Positions 36,038 through 44,624 of a stretch of DNA of 64,000 bases are shown here, in pieces (position 1 is the first letter of the stretch; each line of letters begins with the position of its first letter). Source of the stretch: an uncultured Pseudomonadota bacterium (GTDB lineage Bacteria; Pseudomonadota; Alphaproteobacteria; Rs-D84); the NCBI GenBank assembly GCA_902802115.1, contig CADCKW010000003.1, forward strand, positions 1 to 64,000, read 5' to 3'. The notes under the pieces were generated by a model. The model had not been told where the DNA came from and did no database searches. It saw only the letters and a list, made by a program, of their open reading frames with translations. A program made the translations under genes and the position numbers.

Positions 36038-36882
36038 TGAAACATATACCTGTTCTGTTAAATGCCGTCATGCGTGAATTAGGCGATTTAAATGGTCGCC
36101 ATGTTTTAGATGCAACGTTTGGCGCAGGCGGTTATACGCGTGCTTTTTTAGATGCCGGTGCATCAGTCGTTGCGTTTGATCGTGACCCAAATGTTATTGC
36201 GGACGCAAATGCAATCGCACATGATTTTGGTTCGCGTTTCCGTTTTATCGCCAAACCTTTTTCGGCAATGGCGGATTTAGATGAAAAATTTGATGCTATC
36301 GTTTTTGATTTAGGCATTTCATCTATGCAAATTGACATTGCAGAACGCGGATTTTCGTTTCGTGCAGATGCCCCATTGGATATGCGTATGTCTGGGGACG
36401 GATTATCTGCGGCAGATTTAATTGAACAATCGAGTGTTGCCGAATTAACCCAGATTTTGCGTGATTTTGGTGATGTAAAAAAGGCAAATGTTTTAGCGCG
36501 CGCCATAATACAGGCAAAACCCAAGACCACATTTGAATTACGCGATTTAATTTATAATCCACATGATGTTGCGCCTGTGTTTCAAGCACTGCGTATTGCG
36601 GTCAATGATGAACTGGGCGAAGTAAAACGTGCTTTGATGGCGGTTCCACAAATGTTAAACCCAAATGGCAAATGCCTGGTTGTGACATTTCATTCAATCG
36701 AAGACAGGTTAATCAAAAATATTTTACGCAATTTAACCACTGTGCCTGGCAATCCACTGATACCTGTTGCCGCAAAAACTCAATATGAATTGATACATGC
36801 GGTCACCCCAGATGATACAGAGTTAAAAAATAATCCGCGTGCGCGGTCTGCACACATGCGCGGATTTAAAAAATCATATTGA
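36037..36882 (+). CDS. rsmH: 16S rRNA (cytosine-1402-N4)-methyltransferase
   Basis: 281 residues, slightly shorter than usual. SAM-dependent enzyme (MraW family) that methylates C1402 in the ribosomal decoding centre. SAM motif DATFGAGGYT (near residue 25), DLGISSMQID, the family motif FHSIEDRLIK, and the end NPRARSAHMRGFKK are all present. It usually heads the division/cell-wall (dcw) cluster, but here it follows dnaE with a one-base overlap and no dcw genes are near. Confidence 0.96.
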   Translation: MKHIPVLLNAVMRELGDLNGRHVLDATFGAGGYTRAFLDAGASVVAFDRDPNVIADANAIAHDFGSRFRFIAKPFSAMADLDEKFDAIVFDLGISSMQIDIAERGFSFRADAPLDMRMSGDGLSAADLIEQSSVAELTQILRDFGDVKKANVLARAIIQAKPKTTFELRDLIYNPHDVAPVFQALRIAVNDELGEVKRALMAVPQMLNPNGKCLVVTFHSIEDRLIKNILRNLTTVPGNPLIPVAAKTQYELIHAVTPDDTELKNNPRARSAHMRGFKKSY

Positions 36883-36908
36883 CCGTCGTGTGCGATTTAG
36901 TGTAATAT
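36879..36908 (+). promoter_or_regulatory. Promoter of the CxxC membrane protein gene
   Basis: TTGACC (36879-36884, overlapping the rsmH stop codon), 18 bases, TAATAT (36903-36908) with TG just before it. Confidence 0.55.
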
Positions 36909-36932
36909 GAACAAAAAAAGGAAGAAAGGAAT

Positions 36933-37424
36933 ATGAAAAAATTATTAGCAATTTTATTTGGTGTCGGCGCAACATCAAATGCGTTTGCAAATCCGGCATG
37001 CGCGGTTTGCACCGTTGCAATTGGTGCAACGCTCACAATATCCAGAAAACTGGGGGTATGTGATAATGCGGTTGCAATTTGGTTGGGTGCATTTTTGGTT
37101 ATATTGGGATATTGGGCAATTAAATGGTTTGATAAAAAGAACTGGCATTTTTGGGGTCGTGATACGATTTTGATGTTGTTGTCTTTTTCCATGATTGGTG
37201 GATTATATATAAATCAATTACATTACAGTCCATGTTATTGGTTTATTGATGCGTTTTTATTCTGGGCAATTGTTGGCGGTGCAATTTACATAATATCACA
37301 GAAACTGTATGAATATATGAAAAAGCGCAACAATAACCACGCACATTTTCCATTTGAAAAAGTCGTGCTGGCTTTGGCTATGTTATTGATTGCCAGTATA
37401 TTTGTTTCCAAGTTTTCAATTTAA
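36933..37424 (+). CDS. Polytopic membrane protein with N-terminal CxxC, unknown function
   Basis: 163 residues, strong AGGAAGAAAGGA before the ATG. A signal-like helix (1-19) ends in NAFA, followed by CAVC (Cys23, Cys26) and the segment TVAIGATLTISRKLG. About four further membrane helices follow, with Lys/Trp/His-rich loops. The CxxC next to the first helix suggests thiol or metal chemistry at the outer face of the membrane. From memory, similar short proteins occur in candidate-phyla bacteria; that is not checked. The next gene is 26 bases downstream and probably forms a pair with it. Confidence 0.8.
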   Translation: MKKLLAILFGVGATSNAFANPACAVCTVAIGATLTISRKLGVCDNAVAIWLGAFLVILGYWAIKWFDKKNWHFWGRDTILMLLSFSMIGGLYINQLHYSPCYWFIDAFLFWAIVGGAIYIISQKLYEYMKKRNNNHAHFPFEKVVLALAMLLIASIFVSKFSI

Positions 37425-37450
37425 ATAAAAAAACAATAAGGACACACAAA

Positions 37451-38059
37451 ATGAAAAAGACAGATAAGAAACTGACTATGCAAGAAATGATTGAAAAAGT
37501 TGATGCCGCAAAAAAGGCTAATCCGTTGGATTTGTCGTCCGACCAAGATTTGTCTATTGCGTTGATGAATTTGATTTCTTTGGAAGAACATTTCTTTTTC
37601 AGCGGCGCAAAAACAAAAAAGCCTGGGTTTTATGATTTGTTAAATACTGTGCGTTCAATGCGCAAAGAACTGATGGAACGCATCGTTGATAAATCGTCTG
37701 TCGAAGGTGGCGAAGTTTGGTGTATTTCTAAACATTTGTTGGCGGCATCTATGCGTTTAATGGAGGTTGGGACCAAGGCTTTGGGTGCCGGCAAAAAAGA
37801 TGACGCAGTAGAAATGTTTGAAAAATCTTATGATTTGTATTCTTTGTTTTGGGGATTAAATATGCACTTGATTGATTTAGGCGAAGTGCATGAATCCATA
37901 CCTGAATTTTATGATGGTGCGTTGGCGGCATGCAAAATGGACGCACCCAAGAAATCTGCAAAGGTAAAAACGGTTGCAACGAATACAGACGCATCAAAAT
38001 CAACAGTTAAACGTTTGGGTCAATGGGTTAAGAAAGCGGTAAATTGTTGTATCGAATAA
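37451..38059 (+). CDS. Soluble helical protein paired with the CxxC membrane protein
   Basis: 202 residues, no signal or membrane segment, AAGGA before the ATG. Helical, with the conserved-looking core SIALMNLISLEEHFFF near 37-52, GEVWCISKHLLAASMRLMEVGTKAL near 90-115 (given here in shortened form: GEVWCISKHLL, RLMEVGTKAL) and YSLFWGLNMH. The length and motif density suggest a real, conserved family, but the function is unknown to me. The C-terminal 50 residues are Lys-rich and possibly disordered, ending in CC. Confidence 0.8.
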   Translation: MKKTDKKLTMQEMIEKVDAAKKANPLDLSSDQDLSIALMNLISLEEHFFFSGAKTKKPGFYDLLNTVRSMRKELMERIVDKSSVEGGEVWCISKHLLAASMRLMEVGTKALGAGKKDDAVEMFEKSYDLYSLFWGLNMHLIDLGEVHESIPEFYDGALAACKMDAPKKSAKVKTVATNTDASKSTVKRLGQWVKKAVNCCIE

Positions 38060-38066
38060 TTTGGTG

Positions 38067-38096
38067 TTGATTTGCATTTCGCAAAAATGTTATAAT
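38067..38096 (+). promoter_or_regulatory. Extended -10 promoter of the 804-residue exported protein
   Basis: TTGATT (38067-38072), 18 bases, TGT-TATAAT (-10 at 38091-38096). The predicted start near 38103 lies downstream of the ATG at 38095, so that ATG cannot be used. Confidence 0.7.
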
Positions 38097-38115
38097 GCAC
38101 ACAAGAGAGAATAAA

Positions 38116-40530
38116 TTGAAAAAACATATACTAAAAGTTTTCTGTGGTTTAATTGTAATGGCAACTGTGACGGACGCATTTGCGGCCCAGGTTGCGCGTT
38201 CGGGTGCGGCACCGGAATCTGTGCGTTCGGTTGGTGCGACCACACGTGCGTCAAAACCGACGGTAAATCCGCGTTCGGGCGCAACACGTGCGACACGCAA
38301 TGTTGCGGTACGGACGGCTATTACACCCGCCAAAACGAATCGTGAAGCGACCAGTCCATTGACACGTGCCCGCAATATTATCAGCAAGGCCGGCAACGAA
38401 ATTATAAATCATGCATGGGGGCTGTCACGTTCGGCAACAACAACGTCTGCGCGCGTGGCAAAAAACACAACACCTGCACGTTCAGCGGCGGTTCCAACAT
38501 CGGCATCGCGTGCGCGTGCAACCGCAGTGTTTAGCGATACATCTTTGTTGGGTGAAAATTATAACAATTGTCGCCAGGCATATAATACATGTATGGATCA
38601 ATTCTGTGCCGGTGCAAACGAAACATACCGCAGATGTTTTTGCAGTGATGGTTTCCGCACCCTGCGCGATAAAGAAGAGGCTTTGGACGCGGCAACGGCA
38701 ATGTTATCGCAATTCGAAAGTAATAATTTGAACGCGGTTGATAAAACCGCCGAAGAAGTCAATGCAATGTATTCTGCGACCGCGGGCGAAATGGCTATTA
38801 AAAAAGATACATCGGCATCGGCGGCATTGTTGAACGATATTGGCGATTTGTTGTCTGGCAAGAAAAAACCTGAAACCAACAAGTCACAAACATCATTGTC
38901 GGCTTTGGATTTTTCGGTTGATTTGGGCGATATATGGGCTGACAATTCGGCAACATCGATATTTGGTGGTGGCGAATCCAAAGATTTGGCATCTATGGAA
39001 GGAACCGAATTATATAATAATGCACACAGCCAATGTATGCAATTAATCGGCAATACTTGCGAGGCTGGCGCGGTGAAAAATATGGCAAAGAGTGCATATA
39101 GCATTTTAATCACCCAGGATTGCAACGCATATCAAAAGAAATTAGACACAAAAACAGAACAGGTAAAATCAACTGTGCGGACGGCAGAAAAATATCTGCG
39201 TGAAGCCCGATTGGAAGAATACCGCGCCCACAATTCAGCCGATGTTAATGAATGTTTGGACAAGGTTGAACAGGCTATTTTGGCACCAACGGCATGTGGC
39301 ACAGATTTTGTAAAATGTTTGGATTATTCCGGTGTTTATATCAATTCCAGCACCGGCGAGGCAATTTATTCACCACGTTTGTTTAAATTAAATGAATTGA
39401 TTATTTTGGACGGAACATCGGCTGATGTTTTGTCGCAAAACCCGGAATTTAATAATTTCTTGGATTCGAAACGCGTGTATGCAAAAACGGCACTGGATTC
39501 ATGTCGCGATTATGCCGATACGGTTTGGACTGAATTCAAACGCAATGCGTTGATTAAGATTTCCCAGGCACAAGACGAAAAGATTGAAGAAGTCAAAATG
39601 TCTTGCGTTTCCACAATGAAGGAATGTTATGATACACAAAGTGGTGCATTGAAAAGTGTTGATGACACCACCGCCCAGGCATCTGGGGCATTGGCGGCGC
39701 GCGCGTCACACGACATGTGCGGTGACAAAGTGTTGGCATGTGCGACTTTATATGGCGATGTCGATGGTTGTTCGATTGATACAAAGACAAATAAAGTGAC
39801 CGCAAAAAATGGCAAAAAGTGCGGTTTGACATCTTTGTTAAATTTTGTAAATGCGGTTGATGATACCCGTATTGCCGAAGGTTGCGGCGCAGCCGTTGAA
39901 AATTATTTAAAACAGTTATGCACACCATCATCGGGGGACGAAGGATACCCTTGGAATTGCCGGTCGAGAAATTTTGGAGATACAACTAATTTTACCAATA
40001 CTCAAAATTGGAATTACAAAAAGAATGATAATTCGTCGTTGGTGCAAATGGTTGTAAATTATGCATTTGAAAACTGTGGGGAACCAAATGGAACGGACTC
40101 TTATAAATTGACCGAATCACGTGCTTTGAACGAGGTTGTGATGCAGTTGGAAACTTTGCAACAAAACCTGTCTGATATGTTGGCACAAAAATGTGATGAC
40201 GTTAATGGTATTTGGTTCTTTGCAAATCAAGCAACAACCGCGGAATCTGCACCAAAGTTAAAAGCTTTTTATTCTAATGTCTTTAATGGACGCGATACGA
40301 ACACAGAAACATCTTTGGGTATATGTTATGAAAATACAACCAGGACTCAATGCTTGAATTATAATACAACAGGCGAAGCCAATGAAGCAAAAGATGCCGG
40401 AGCGGGCGATATGGCTCGTTATGATGCGGCACGTGATGAATGCGTCTTTACAGACGCTTGGTACGCGATGAAATGCACAAGTCTTGGTGGAATTTGGGAA
40501 AATTCTATGTGTTATTACATAAAAGATTAA
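38116..40530 (+). CDS. Exported Cys-rich protein, unknown function (804 residues)
   Basis: The start is taken as the TTG at 38116, behind AGAGAG. The in-frame ATG at 38095 overlaps the -10 box of the promoter. The signal peptide ends at TDAFA (residue 23). Residues about 24-140 are a low-complexity Ala/Arg/Thr region (RSGAAPESVRS, ARNIISKAG), and from 145 on come structured, Cys-bearing helices: CRQAYNTCMDQFC, CFCSDGF, CMQLIGNTCEAG, CLDYSGVYIN, SCRDYADTV. The pattern suggests an extended helical periplasmic or surface protein with many disulfides. The next gene begins 13 bases downstream. No family recognised. Confidence 0.85.
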   Translation: MKKHILKVFCGLIVMATVTDAFAAQVARSGAAPESVRSVGATTRASKPTVNPRSGATRATRNVAVRTAITPAKTNREATSPLTRARNIISKAGNEIINHAWGLSRSATTTSARVAKNTTPARSAAVPTSASRARATAVFSDTSLLGENYNNCRQAYNTCMDQFCAGANETYRRCFCSDGFRTLRDKEEALDAATAMLSQFESNNLNAVDKTAEEVNAMYSATAGEMAIKKDTSASAALLNDIGDLLSGKKKPETNKSQTSLSALDFSVDLGDIWADNSATSIFGGGESKDLASMEGTELYNNAHSQCMQLIGNTCEAGAVKNMAKSAYSILITQDCNAYQKKLDTKTEQVKSTVRTAEKYLREARLEEYRAHNSADVNECLDKVEQAILAPTACGTDFVKCLDYSGVYINSSTGEAIYSPRLFKLNELIILDGTSADVLSQNPEFNNFLDSKRVYAKTALDSCRDYADTVWTEFKRNALIKISQAQDEKIEEVKMSCVSTMKECYDTQSGALKSVDDTTAQASGALAARASHDMCGDKVLACATLYGDVDGCSIDTKTNKVTAKNGKKCGLTSLLNFVNAVDDTRIAEGCGAAVENYLKQLCTPSSGDEGYPWNCRSRNFGDTTNFTNTQNWNYKKNDNSSLVQMVVNYAFENCGEPNGTDSYKLTESRALNEVVMQLETLQQNLSDMLAQKCDDVNGIWFFANQATTAESAPKLKAFYSNVFNGRDTNTETSLGICYENTTRTQCLNYNTTGEANEAKDAGAGDMARYDAARDECVFTDAWYAMKCTSLGGIWENSMCYYIKD

Positions 40531-40543
40531 GGGAGCTAATAAT

Positions 40544-41635
40544 ATGACTTTATATGGTAGAATGTATTATTGGTGTTTATTGTTGGTTGTTACGTTTATT
40601 CCTGGCGTATCATTTGGATATACCCCGAAAATGGGTTCATCTATGGCATGTTTTGTTACAGACCGTTGGTGGCCGGATACAGATTCTTTCTATTATTGTG
40701 GCAGTCAAAGTACCGGATGCGCGGGGGTCAGCCAAGGCAAACACGATACACCGCATTGGTATACAAATGGGGAAAGCTTTAACGGACATTACTGTTGTGG
40801 TGGAACGAATTCTGCTAGTGGTAAGTGGGTGGCAGGAAGTAGTTGGGAAACAGGCAGTTCTTACACAGTAAAAAAAGATTTGGGTGATGGAAAAACATGC
40901 AATCAAACAAGAATAAAGACGATATGCGGCACAGAGAAAGTAAAAACAGATTGTAATGAACCTGATGGTTGTACTGCGGGATTGATATTTCGTAAAGTCG
41001 CATCTGCCAGCGGAACCACATCAGGATCCTCAACTACAGGCGTGTGCGTGGCACCATGTGCATCTGGCAACGCGTTTGAGTCAGATACTTCTGTGACTTG
41101 TATAGAATGTCCAACGACTAATTATCAAGGAATTAGTAATGAGGTTTGTGTAAAATGTGATCCAGCAACACAGTTTTTTGTATATGATAAATCTGATGGC
41201 GATGTTCGCACAGGACGTTGTATTTCAAAGAACGATACCACAAAGGTTTCAACATATTCAAAAACTGATTTACAATACGGACAAAACAAAACAATAAATA
41301 CTACGACGGTAAAACAATCAGACACAGATGCAACAAAGACTGTTGCCTGTTGGGTGTATTCGAACACAGATGAATATAAAAACTGCGTAATAGGTTCTGC
41401 TGGCATATCTAATTCTGGGGGGGGGGGTAGCTCTGCCGGTTCGAACACCACTGGTAATAATAGTCAAAAATACCTTAGTGCATATTGGAATGGACAACTT
41501 GTTTCTGGGGGAGATAAAGCAATAGACGATTTATTATCTAGCTGGGACGATTCAAAGGGAACATTAGTAATAAATAAAACAGATGGTTCAAAAACAGTAA
41601 AAACACCCCGATTACAAAGAAAGAATAGCAATTAA
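40544..41635 (+). CDS. Exported Cys-rich protein with an 11-G tract (phase-variable candidate)
   Basis: 363 residues, GGGAG eight bases before the ATG, signal peptide to SFG (residue 25). The mature part has many Cys (YYCGSQSTGCAG, CCGGTNS, CNQTR, CGTEK, DCNEPDGC, CVAPCASG, CIECPT, CVKCDP), like a disulfide-rich repeat, then a Ser/Gly-rich hinge and a compact C-terminal part. Near residue 292 the frame crosses a run of eleven G (41417-41427). It is co-oriented with, and 13 bases from, the 804-residue gene, so the two probably share a transcript. Confidence 0.8.
   Translation: MTLYGRMYYWCLLLVVTFIPGVSFGYTPKMGSSMACFVTDRWWPDTDSFYYCGSQSTGCAGVSQGKHDTPHWYTNGESFNGHYCCGGTNSASGKWVAGSSWETGSSYTVKKDLGDGKTCNQTRIKTICGTEKVKTDCNEPDGCTAGLIFRKVASASGTTSGSSTTGVCVAPCASGNAFESDTSVTCIECPTTNYQGISNEVCVKCDPATQFFVYDKSDGDVRTGRCISKNDTTKVSTYSKTDLQYGQNKTINTTTVKQSDTDATKTVACWVYSNTDEYKNCVIGSAGISNSGGGGSSAGSNTTGNNSQKYLSAYWNGQLVSGGDKAIDDLLSSWDDSKGTLVINKTDGSKTVKTPRLQRKNSN
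41417..41427 (+). repeat. Homopolymer of 11 G inside a coding frame
   Basis: Counted in the sequence: four G at 41417-41420 and seven at 41421-41427. It encodes part of a Gly-Ser hinge, so a gain or loss of one base would shift the frame. Confidence 0.9.
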
Positions 41636-41645
41636 TGATTCTTTT

Positions 41646-41673
41646 ATCCTTATCGTTAGATAAGGATTTTTTA
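41646..41673 (+). terminator. Terminator after the poly-G gene
   Basis: ATCCTTATC-GTTA-GATAAGGAT hairpin and six T, about ten bases after the stop. Confidence 0.85.
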
Positions 41674-41720
41674 TACATATTATATTTTATATTTTTGGTG
41701 GGGTGGGATATTGCTTGGTA

Positions 41721-41760
41721 AGTCCCCTTGGGGTATGACAAACCAAGGGGGCTTTTTTTA
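41721..41760 (+). terminator. Second strong hairpin with T run, possible end of a small RNA
   Basis: CCCCTTGG (41724-41731) pairs with CCAAGGGG (41743-41750), followed by seven T on the plus strand. The preceding plus-strand gene already ends at 41673, so this hairpin could end a short separate transcript. Confidence 0.5.
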
Positions 41761-41795
41761 TTTATGAATTTATTCCTAATAACAGTTCAAAAAAA

Positions 41796-42269
41796 CTATA
41801 CCAGCATATTTTCTGGATTTATATCTGATATGGATTGTTCTTCGGTGACAGATACTTTGTCGCCTTGGGATAATGCAGATAATATATCCATGATTATTGT
41901 GCGCTGTTTATTATTTGGTAATTTCCAATACATGTTTATCAACCGCAATGTTTCGGTTTTGCCCATTGGATCATTTTCATCAGGCGAACATACACGATGC
42001 GATTTTGTCGCCTTGGTTTCTTCGGGTAAATTGCCCGGCAATCCCATAAAGAAAAATGATACAGGCGTTTCCAATGCACGACTGACCTGGAACAAACGGA
42101 CCGCAGATATACGGTTCGTCGCAGATTCATATTTTTGTATCTGTTGGCATGAAACACCACATTTTTCACCTAAATCTTTCTGGGACAATCCCAACATCAT
42201 GCGACGCAGTTGAATACGCGATGCAATATGTTCGTCAATTGCGCTTTTTACATATTCTTTGCCAGCCAT
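41796..42269 (-). CDS. XRE-family helix-turn-helix regulator
   Basis: 157 residues. The N-terminal HTH (about residues 16-70) reads LRRMMLGLSQKDLGEKCGVSCQQIQKYE, typical of phage-repressor-like proteins common in alphaproteobacteria (written here in two parts: LGLSQKDLGEKC and VSCQQIQKYE). The C-terminal half is acidic with no recognised ligand domain. Divergent from gpmI, 110 bases away, so it may regulate itself, gpmI or both. Confidence 0.88.
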   Translation of the reverse strand: MAGKEYVKSAIDEHIASRIQLRRMMLGLSQKDLGEKCGVSCQQIQKYESATNRISAVRLFQVSRALETPVSFFFMGLPGNLPEETKATKSHRVCSPDENDPMGKTETLRLINMYWKLPNNKQRTIIMDILSALSQGDKVSVTEEQSISDINPENMLV

Positions 42270-42324
42270 TTTTTACCCTTTGGTTTTATGTTAATTTGAT
42301 TAGATTCTTTATAATATTTTTTTG

Positions 42325-42353
42325 TTGGTTTTGCAATAAAAAACACTTATAAT
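42325..42353 (+). promoter_or_regulatory. Promoter of gpmI
   Basis: TTGGTT (42325-42330), 17 bases, TATAAT (42348-42353), 26 bases before the ATG. Confidence 0.7.
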
Positions 42354-42379
42354 GTGTCCGCTAGAAATGGAGGATTTTA

Positions 42380-43855
42380 ATGAAAAAACCGTTAGTTTTA
42401 TGTATTATGGACGGTGTGGGAATAAACGATGCCCAAGAACATAATGCTGTTAAATTGGCAAATATGCCCTATTTTAACTCTTTGTTGGATAAATATCCAC
42501 ATTCTAAATTGCGTGCCGATGGCGAATTTGTTGGCTTGCCAGAGGGGTTGATGGGAAACAGCGAGGTCGGTCATATCACAATCGGTTCTGGTCGTGTCGT
42601 GCGACAATATCTGTTGCGGTTCGAACAAGAAGATTGGGCAAAAAATAAAAAATTAAACGATTTTATCGCATCTGTTCGCAAAACGCATGGTATTGTGCAT
42701 TTTGCGGGTTTAATGTCAAATGGCTGCGTCCATGCCAGCATCAATGATGAATTGAAAATTATGAAATATATTTTAAATTCAGGACTGCGGGTTTGTATTC
42801 ATTTTGTCGCCGATGGTCGTGATGTCGCACCAAAATCTGCACAACAATTTGTTGATTTAATCAAAACAGAATTAGCCGAATTTTTGCCTGATTCACGCGC
42901 ATTTTTTGGAACTTTGTCTGGACGGTATTGGACAATGGACCGTAATAAAAATATGGACAGAACCGAACTGGCTTTTAATGCAATCGCGCGGGCAAATGCT
43001 GAATTTAACGCACCAGACATCGATACCGCATTGCGTGACGCATATGCACGTGGTGAAACCGATGAATTTATCAAGCCAACCATTATAACACCAACCCCCA
43101 TTACCGAATGCGATGGTTTTTTGTGGGGTAATTATCGTTCCGACCGGTCACGTCAAATTGTGCGCGCAATGGTTCAATCAAATATCGGTATGAAAATTTT
43201 GTGTTTTTCACAATATGGTGAAGGGTTAAATGAATTGTGCCCTGCACTGATTGATGATGAAATCCACATCAATTCTTTGGGTCAAGTTCTGGCGGCGGCC
43301 GGAAAAACACAGTTACGTATTGCCGAAACAGAAAAATACAATCATGTGACTTATTTTTTTGATATTGAACGCAACGATGATTTAAATGGTATGAAAAAAA
43401 TATTAATCCCATCACCAGATGTCGCAACATTTGATTTAAAACCAGAGATGTCGGCAATCGAAGTGACAGATACTTTGTTGGCCGAATTACCAAATTTCGA
43501 TGTTGTGATTTTGAATTGGGCAAATGGCGATATGGTTGGACATACCGGGGTTGAACATGCGGCAATACGTGCCATGGAAACATTGGATACACAGTTGGCG
43601 CGCTTGGTGCCGGCGGTATTGGATTTGGGTGGCGCAATATTAATTACCGCCGACCATGGAAATGCCGAAGAAATGTGGGATTACAAAAATAATGTGCCAT
43701 GTACATCGCATACAACAAACCCTGTGAATTTTATTGTTGTTGGTTTGGGTAATATTGCGGTCGCGGACGGTGGGTTGGCTGACATTGCGCCAACAATGTT
43801 GAAAATTTTGGATTTAGAAAAACCTGACGATATGACCGGACACAGTTTAATATAA
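42380..43855 (+). CDS. gpmI: Cofactor-independent phosphoglycerate mutase
   Basis: 491 residues, GGAGG before the ATG. Glycolytic enzyme interconverting 3- and 2-phosphoglycerate using two Mn2+ and a phosphoserine intermediate. The nucleophile is Ser61 in GNSEVGH; metal ligands are visible in MDGVG at the N-terminus, in VADGRD, and in TADHGNAEEM near the C-terminus. Alkaline-phosphatase superfamily. Single gene with a promoter and terminator. Confidence 0.97.
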   Translation: MKKPLVLCIMDGVGINDAQEHNAVKLANMPYFNSLLDKYPHSKLRADGEFVGLPEGLMGNSEVGHITIGSGRVVRQYLLRFEQEDWAKNKKLNDFIASVRKTHGIVHFAGLMSNGCVHASINDELKIMKYILNSGLRVCIHFVADGRDVAPKSAQQFVDLIKTELAEFLPDSRAFFGTLSGRYWTMDRNKNMDRTELAFNAIARANAEFNAPDIDTALRDAYARGETDEFIKPTIITPTPITECDGFLWGNYRSDRSRQIVRAMVQSNIGMKILCFSQYGEGLNELCPALIDDEIHINSLGQVLAAAGKTQLRIAETEKYNHVTYFFDIERNDDLNGMKKILIPSPDVATFDLKPEMSAIEVTDTLLAELPNFDVVILNWANGDMVGHTGVEHAAIRAMETLDTQLARLVPAVLDLGGAILITADHGNAEEMWDYKNNVPCTSHTTNPVNFIVVGLGNIAVADGGLADIAPTMLKILDLEKPDDMTGHSLI

Positions 43856-43883
43856 AAAAACCGCCCGATTGGGCGGATTTTTA
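43855..43883. terminator. Terminator shared by gpmI and the minus-strand tadA operon
   Basis: CCGCCC-GATT-GGGCGG stem (43861-43876) flanked by A and T runs, between the two convergent stops. Confidence 0.8.
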
Positions 43884-44303
43884 ATAATTTTTACAATCAC
43901 GAAACATATTTGGGTGCAAATATAATGTTTTTTGTTTAGCCTGTTTAGATGTCAATTTATTCTGTCCCTTGCCCAAACTTTCCGCCTTGCACTGTTTGCA
44001 CTGTTGTTTTTTATGACGCGCATGGGTCGTTTTTTGGTGTTCGCAATAAACACAATCGTCATCAGATTCCAGATGTTTTGAACATTGTTCTTTTTTTACC
44101 TGTTCAATTTTCGCCTGTTGTTTTCTGCTTTGTGTATCTACCACGGCGGGAAGACCGACAAACAAGAAAAATATACTCGCAAAATATAACCAGTATCTGG
44201 CCGGAAAATCCAAATCGCCCCCATGGGCATTTATGTTGCTGGATTTAGGGGAATCACCACCAATACGCCACCAAACACCATTTACAGGAAATCTTTTTGC
44301 CAT
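43881..44303 (-). CDS. Single-pass membrane protein with paired Cys, unknown function
   Basis: 140 residues. The ATG at 44303 is chosen for its AGGAG seven bases upstream. It starts with a basic/Trp-rich cytoplasmic part (MAKRFPVNGVWWRIGG), one hydrophobic helix (about 37-55), then a Lys/Gln-rich outer or inner tail with C..DDCVYCEHQ and QCKQCKAE, resembling a small zinc-binding site. Last gene of the tadA operon. No family recognised. Confidence 0.7.
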   Translation of the reverse strand: MAKRFPVNGVWWRIGGDSPKSSNINAHGGDLDFPARYWLYFASIFFLFVGLPAVVDTQSRKQQAKIEQVKKEQCSKHLESDDDCVYCEHQKTTHARHKKQQCKQCKAESLGKGQNKLTSKQAKQKTLYLHPNMFRDCKNY

Positions 44304-44364
44304 AAATACTCCTTTGTTATATTCAGTATAAGTATAACACAAAATTGTCAAATTGTGTATTTTT

Positions 44365-44622
44365 TTATCTTTGTTTTACACCAAATAATTGTTGAGCAAA
44401 ACTGTCTATTACATACGCACCATGTTCTATGTTTTGTCTTGGAATTGTATCAATATTGTTGGTGTGTTTTGTTGTGTCGTTTTTATCTGGTGTGTTTTGT
44501 TGTGTTGGAGAACTGGACACAATTGCAGCAACCATTAACAACGCAACAAATATTGCAATTCCATCGCCAGAACCTTTGTTTTGTTTGTTTGGTATTTTTT
44601 CAAACCTATTATCTTGCGCCAT
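44365..44622 (-). CDS. Small membrane-anchored protein, unknown function
   Basis: 85 residues. The ATG at 44622 has AAGGA eight bases upstream and lies two bases from the tadA stop, so it is translationally coupled to tadA. One hydrophobic segment (about 28-42) is followed by a Thr/Asn/Asp-rich tail. No Cys, no recognised domain. Confidence 0.7.
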   Translation of the reverse strand: MAQDNRFEKIPNKQNKGSGDGIAIFVALLMVAAIVSSSPTQQNTPDKNDTTKHTNNIDTIPRQNIEHGAYVIDSFAQQLFGVKQR

Positions 44623-44624
44623 TA

